Shown here in pieces: positions 62,845 through 64,000 of a DNA stretch of 64,000 nt. Source of the DNA: Blautia sp900556555 (GTDB lineage Bacteria; Bacillota; Clostridia; Lachnospirales; Lachnospiraceae); assembly GCA_964250615.1 (NCBI GenBank), contig CAXUGM010000011.1; one strand, given 5' to 3'. Positions within the stretch are counted from its first letter, which is position 1, and the number at the start of each line of letters is the position of its first letter. The translations under genes were made by a program, and so were the position numbers. The notes below the pieces were generated by a model. It was not told the DNA's origin and did not search any database. It saw only the letters and a program-made list of their open reading frames with translations.

Positions 62845-63327
62845 TTACAAATATTGTTTTGCCTCTTCTTCGCTGATCTCAAACTGGCCACAGAGCATCT
62901 GAATAATTAAGTCATGTGCGATGCCATGCTTTTGCATCGCAGACACCATATCTGTAATTCCAGTTTTACGGCCTTCTATGCGTCCTTCTTTACGGCCTTC
63001 TTCATGACCCTCTATGCGGCCATTTTCATACCACTCTTTTTCCCATTTTTTTACTGCTGTACACACGTTTTCCACCTTCCCTTCCTGTTTCCAATGCATC
63101 AACTCTGATGAATCTATGATTTTTCCAATCACCATGAGCAGTTCCTGTTTGATATCCTGATTTTTGTATTTCTCTTTTATTTTTTCTAAGTCTCCCTGGA
63201 AGAATTCACGGGAGAGTTCGAACACCAGACGCACATCTTCGTTGTGGAAGATGTACTGGCCGCTGTCCTGCACCTGCACCAGGTTCATCTTATAATCTGA
63301 GAAGATCTTCCTGATTTCTTCCGGCAT
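62845..63327 (-). pseudogene. Truncated Rpn-family nuclease (C-terminal part)
   Basis: A 160-residue frame that matches the C-terminal half of Rpn/PD-(D/E)XK family proteins: MPEEIRKIFSDYKMNL, YIFHNEDVRLVFELSREFF, and the charged hinge with EGRKEGRIEGRKTG typical of the group. The nuclease core (N-terminal half) is missing. The open frame continues upstream as KPPIE right into the first unit of the 52-bp repeat array, and there is no ribosome binding site at the ATG, so this is a gene truncated at the array boundary. It is a different paralogue from the copy at 16390-17473. Confidence 0.75.
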
Positions 63328-63330
63328 CTC

Positions 63331-63640
63331 AATAGGTGGCTTTTCACTAAATCAGCTCCTAAAGCCTACTTTTAGCAGCTCCAAATAGGTGGCTTTCGCA
63401 AAACCAGCTTTTACAACCTACTTTTTAGAGCATCAAATAGGTGTAATTCTATGGATTCTTAGTCTTGGCCTACCTTTATCTCCTCTAAAGTAGGTGGAAT
63501 ACACCAGATGTCGTTTTTCAGCCTATTCTGCTTTAAAAAAAGTAGGTTGGAAACACACGAATTTCTTGTTTTGGCCTATTTAACGCATAAATTAGTAGGC
63601 CAACTACAGCTTTTCTCCTACATCCCACCTATTTGTGTTC
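63331..63640. repeat. Array of 52-53-bp imperfect palindromes
   Basis: The core TAGG recurs at 63333, 63386, 63438, 63491, 63543 and 63596 (spacings 53, 52, 53, 52, 53), and CCTA follows each of the first five 31-32 bases later. Each unit is an imperfect hairpin of about 39 bp with AA(A/G)TAGGT and CCTACTT ends and a short linker; the loop sequences vary. The sixth unit is degenerate. No open reading frame. It is related to the units at 12579-12721. Confidence 0.75.
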
Positions 63641-63808
63641 CAAAACTGCCGACTATGAATTACAAAATATTATTTCAACTGAAAATATATTGAAGTAGTA
63701 TTTACGTTTACTATTATTGTTGTTGACCTCATAAATTATCAAAATACTGATTTACTTGCCTGTCTCTGAATTGACCTGTATACTGTCATCAGCATACAAA
63801 AAGGAAAA

Positions 63809-63850
63809 GGTCTCAGAGCACCCTCCTAGCAAGTTGTGTACTCTGAGACC
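63809..63850. repeat. 10-bp inverted repeat before the IS-type gene
   Basis: GGTCTCAGAG (63809-63818) pairs perfectly with CTCTGAGACC (63841-63850). It lies 60 bp before the start of the zinc-finger protein. It may be a terminator, an operator or the end of the insertion sequence; the 583 bp between the Rpn fragment and that gene hold nothing else but the palindrome array. Confidence 0.45.
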
Positions 63851-63910
63851 CTGGTAACTAAACCATGGTTATTATATCAGATTATTCACTTGTCCTCAAG
63901 GAGGATTTTG

Positions 63911-64000
63911 GTGTTTTTTGTTGAGAGCAGTGTGACCACCCATATGTGCCCCATCTGTCAGGCTACGCTTCGTTACCGGGATTCACGCCCACGCATCCGT
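63911..64000 (+). CDS. Insertion-sequence-type zinc-finger protein (partial)
   Basis: The frame opens with GTG at 63911 behind AAGGAGG and runs off the window end after 30 codons: FFVESSVTTHMCPICQATLR then YRDSRPRIR. CPIC followed by TLRYRDSRPR is the start of the zinc-finger N-domain (DUF6431-like) encoded beside or within ISL3-type transposases in Lachnospiraceae. Only the first zinc pair is seen. The rest lies beyond the window. Confidence 0.65.
   Translation, partial: MFFVESSVTTHMCPICQATLRYRDSRPRIR

Noticed and set aside
63331..63640. CRISPR array
   Set aside because: Regular spacing, but the conserved part is only about 8 bases at each end and each unit is a palindrome with variable loop; no cas genes in the window.
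1..64000. tRNA or rRNA genes
   Set aside because: No T-arm GGTTCGAATCC-type box with a cloverleaf partner and no rRNA-like stretch was found on either strand.

Overview
The window looks like the chromosome of a low-GC anaerobic gut Firmicute of the Lachnospiraceae type. The gene content (araA, CdaR and AraC regulators, a UgpC/MsmK-like ATPase, a TSCPD protein, Rpn-family nucleases), strong AGGAGG ribosome binding sites and T-tailed hairpin terminators all fit. The genus cannot be fixed from the sequence.

Layout. Positions 1-12,800 hold housekeeping and sugar genes: an RluA-type pseudouridine synthase, an aconitase-family hydratase, a CdaR-like regulator, araA with a divergent AraC regulator, a UgpC/MsmK-type ATPase, a small unknown protein, an HPr-like protein with Tyr at position 15 and Ser at 46 (Crh-like), a membrane protein, MTA/SAH nucleosidase and a TSCPD protein. 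Between 0.8 and 2.1 kb lies an AT-rich stretch with a near-consensus promoter, a terminator and decayed or very short reading frames. Positions 12,800-26,200 carry a PHP-UvrD fusion helicase, a RhuM remnant, an Rpn nuclease gene flanked by inverted repeats and interrupted by an assembly gap, a SurA/PrsA-like lipoprotein, mfd, pth and two CobW-type GTPases, one very rich in histidine.

Positions 26,300-61,100 are the accessory core, all on the minus strand. The upstream block (61,134 down to 36,698) reads: secreted VWA protein, a 1131-residue tubulin-like GTPase, a deletion relic of a second tubulin-like gene, two unknown proteins, a zinc-ribbon P-loop GTPase, a GAP1-like protein, a probable pseudokinase, a Sel1/TPR membrane protein, a polytopic membrane protein, a membrane VWA protein, a coiled-coil protein, another membrane protein, an FtsK/EssC-like ATPase, two WXG100-sized proteins, an LHH-nuclease toxin candidate, a relic of a third tubulin-like gene and a membrane protein. 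A terminator separates it from a second, tightly coupled block: PP2C phosphatase, Ser/Thr kinase with transmembrane segment, a TM protein with DAGATEVL repeats, a small membrane protein and a 2208-residue Ig-like surface protein. A divergent HTH regulator sits at the head of the first block.

My reading is that these two blocks form one machine: a type VII secretion-like export or contact system (FtsK/EssC ATPase, WXG100 partners, LHH nuclease cargo) assembled on or controlled by a tubulin-like cytoskeletal GTPase, a GAP1/GTPase pair and VWA proteins, with kinase/phosphatase control and a large surface protein. Canonical EsaA, EssA and EssB are not recognisable. The parts are seen in sequence; the joint function is inference.

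The right edge (62.8-64.0 kb) has a truncated Rpn gene abutting a regular array of 52-53-bp imperfect palindromes, related to units at 12.58-12.72 kb, and the start of an insertion-sequence-type zinc-finger protein. No tRNA, rRNA or CRISPR array was found.
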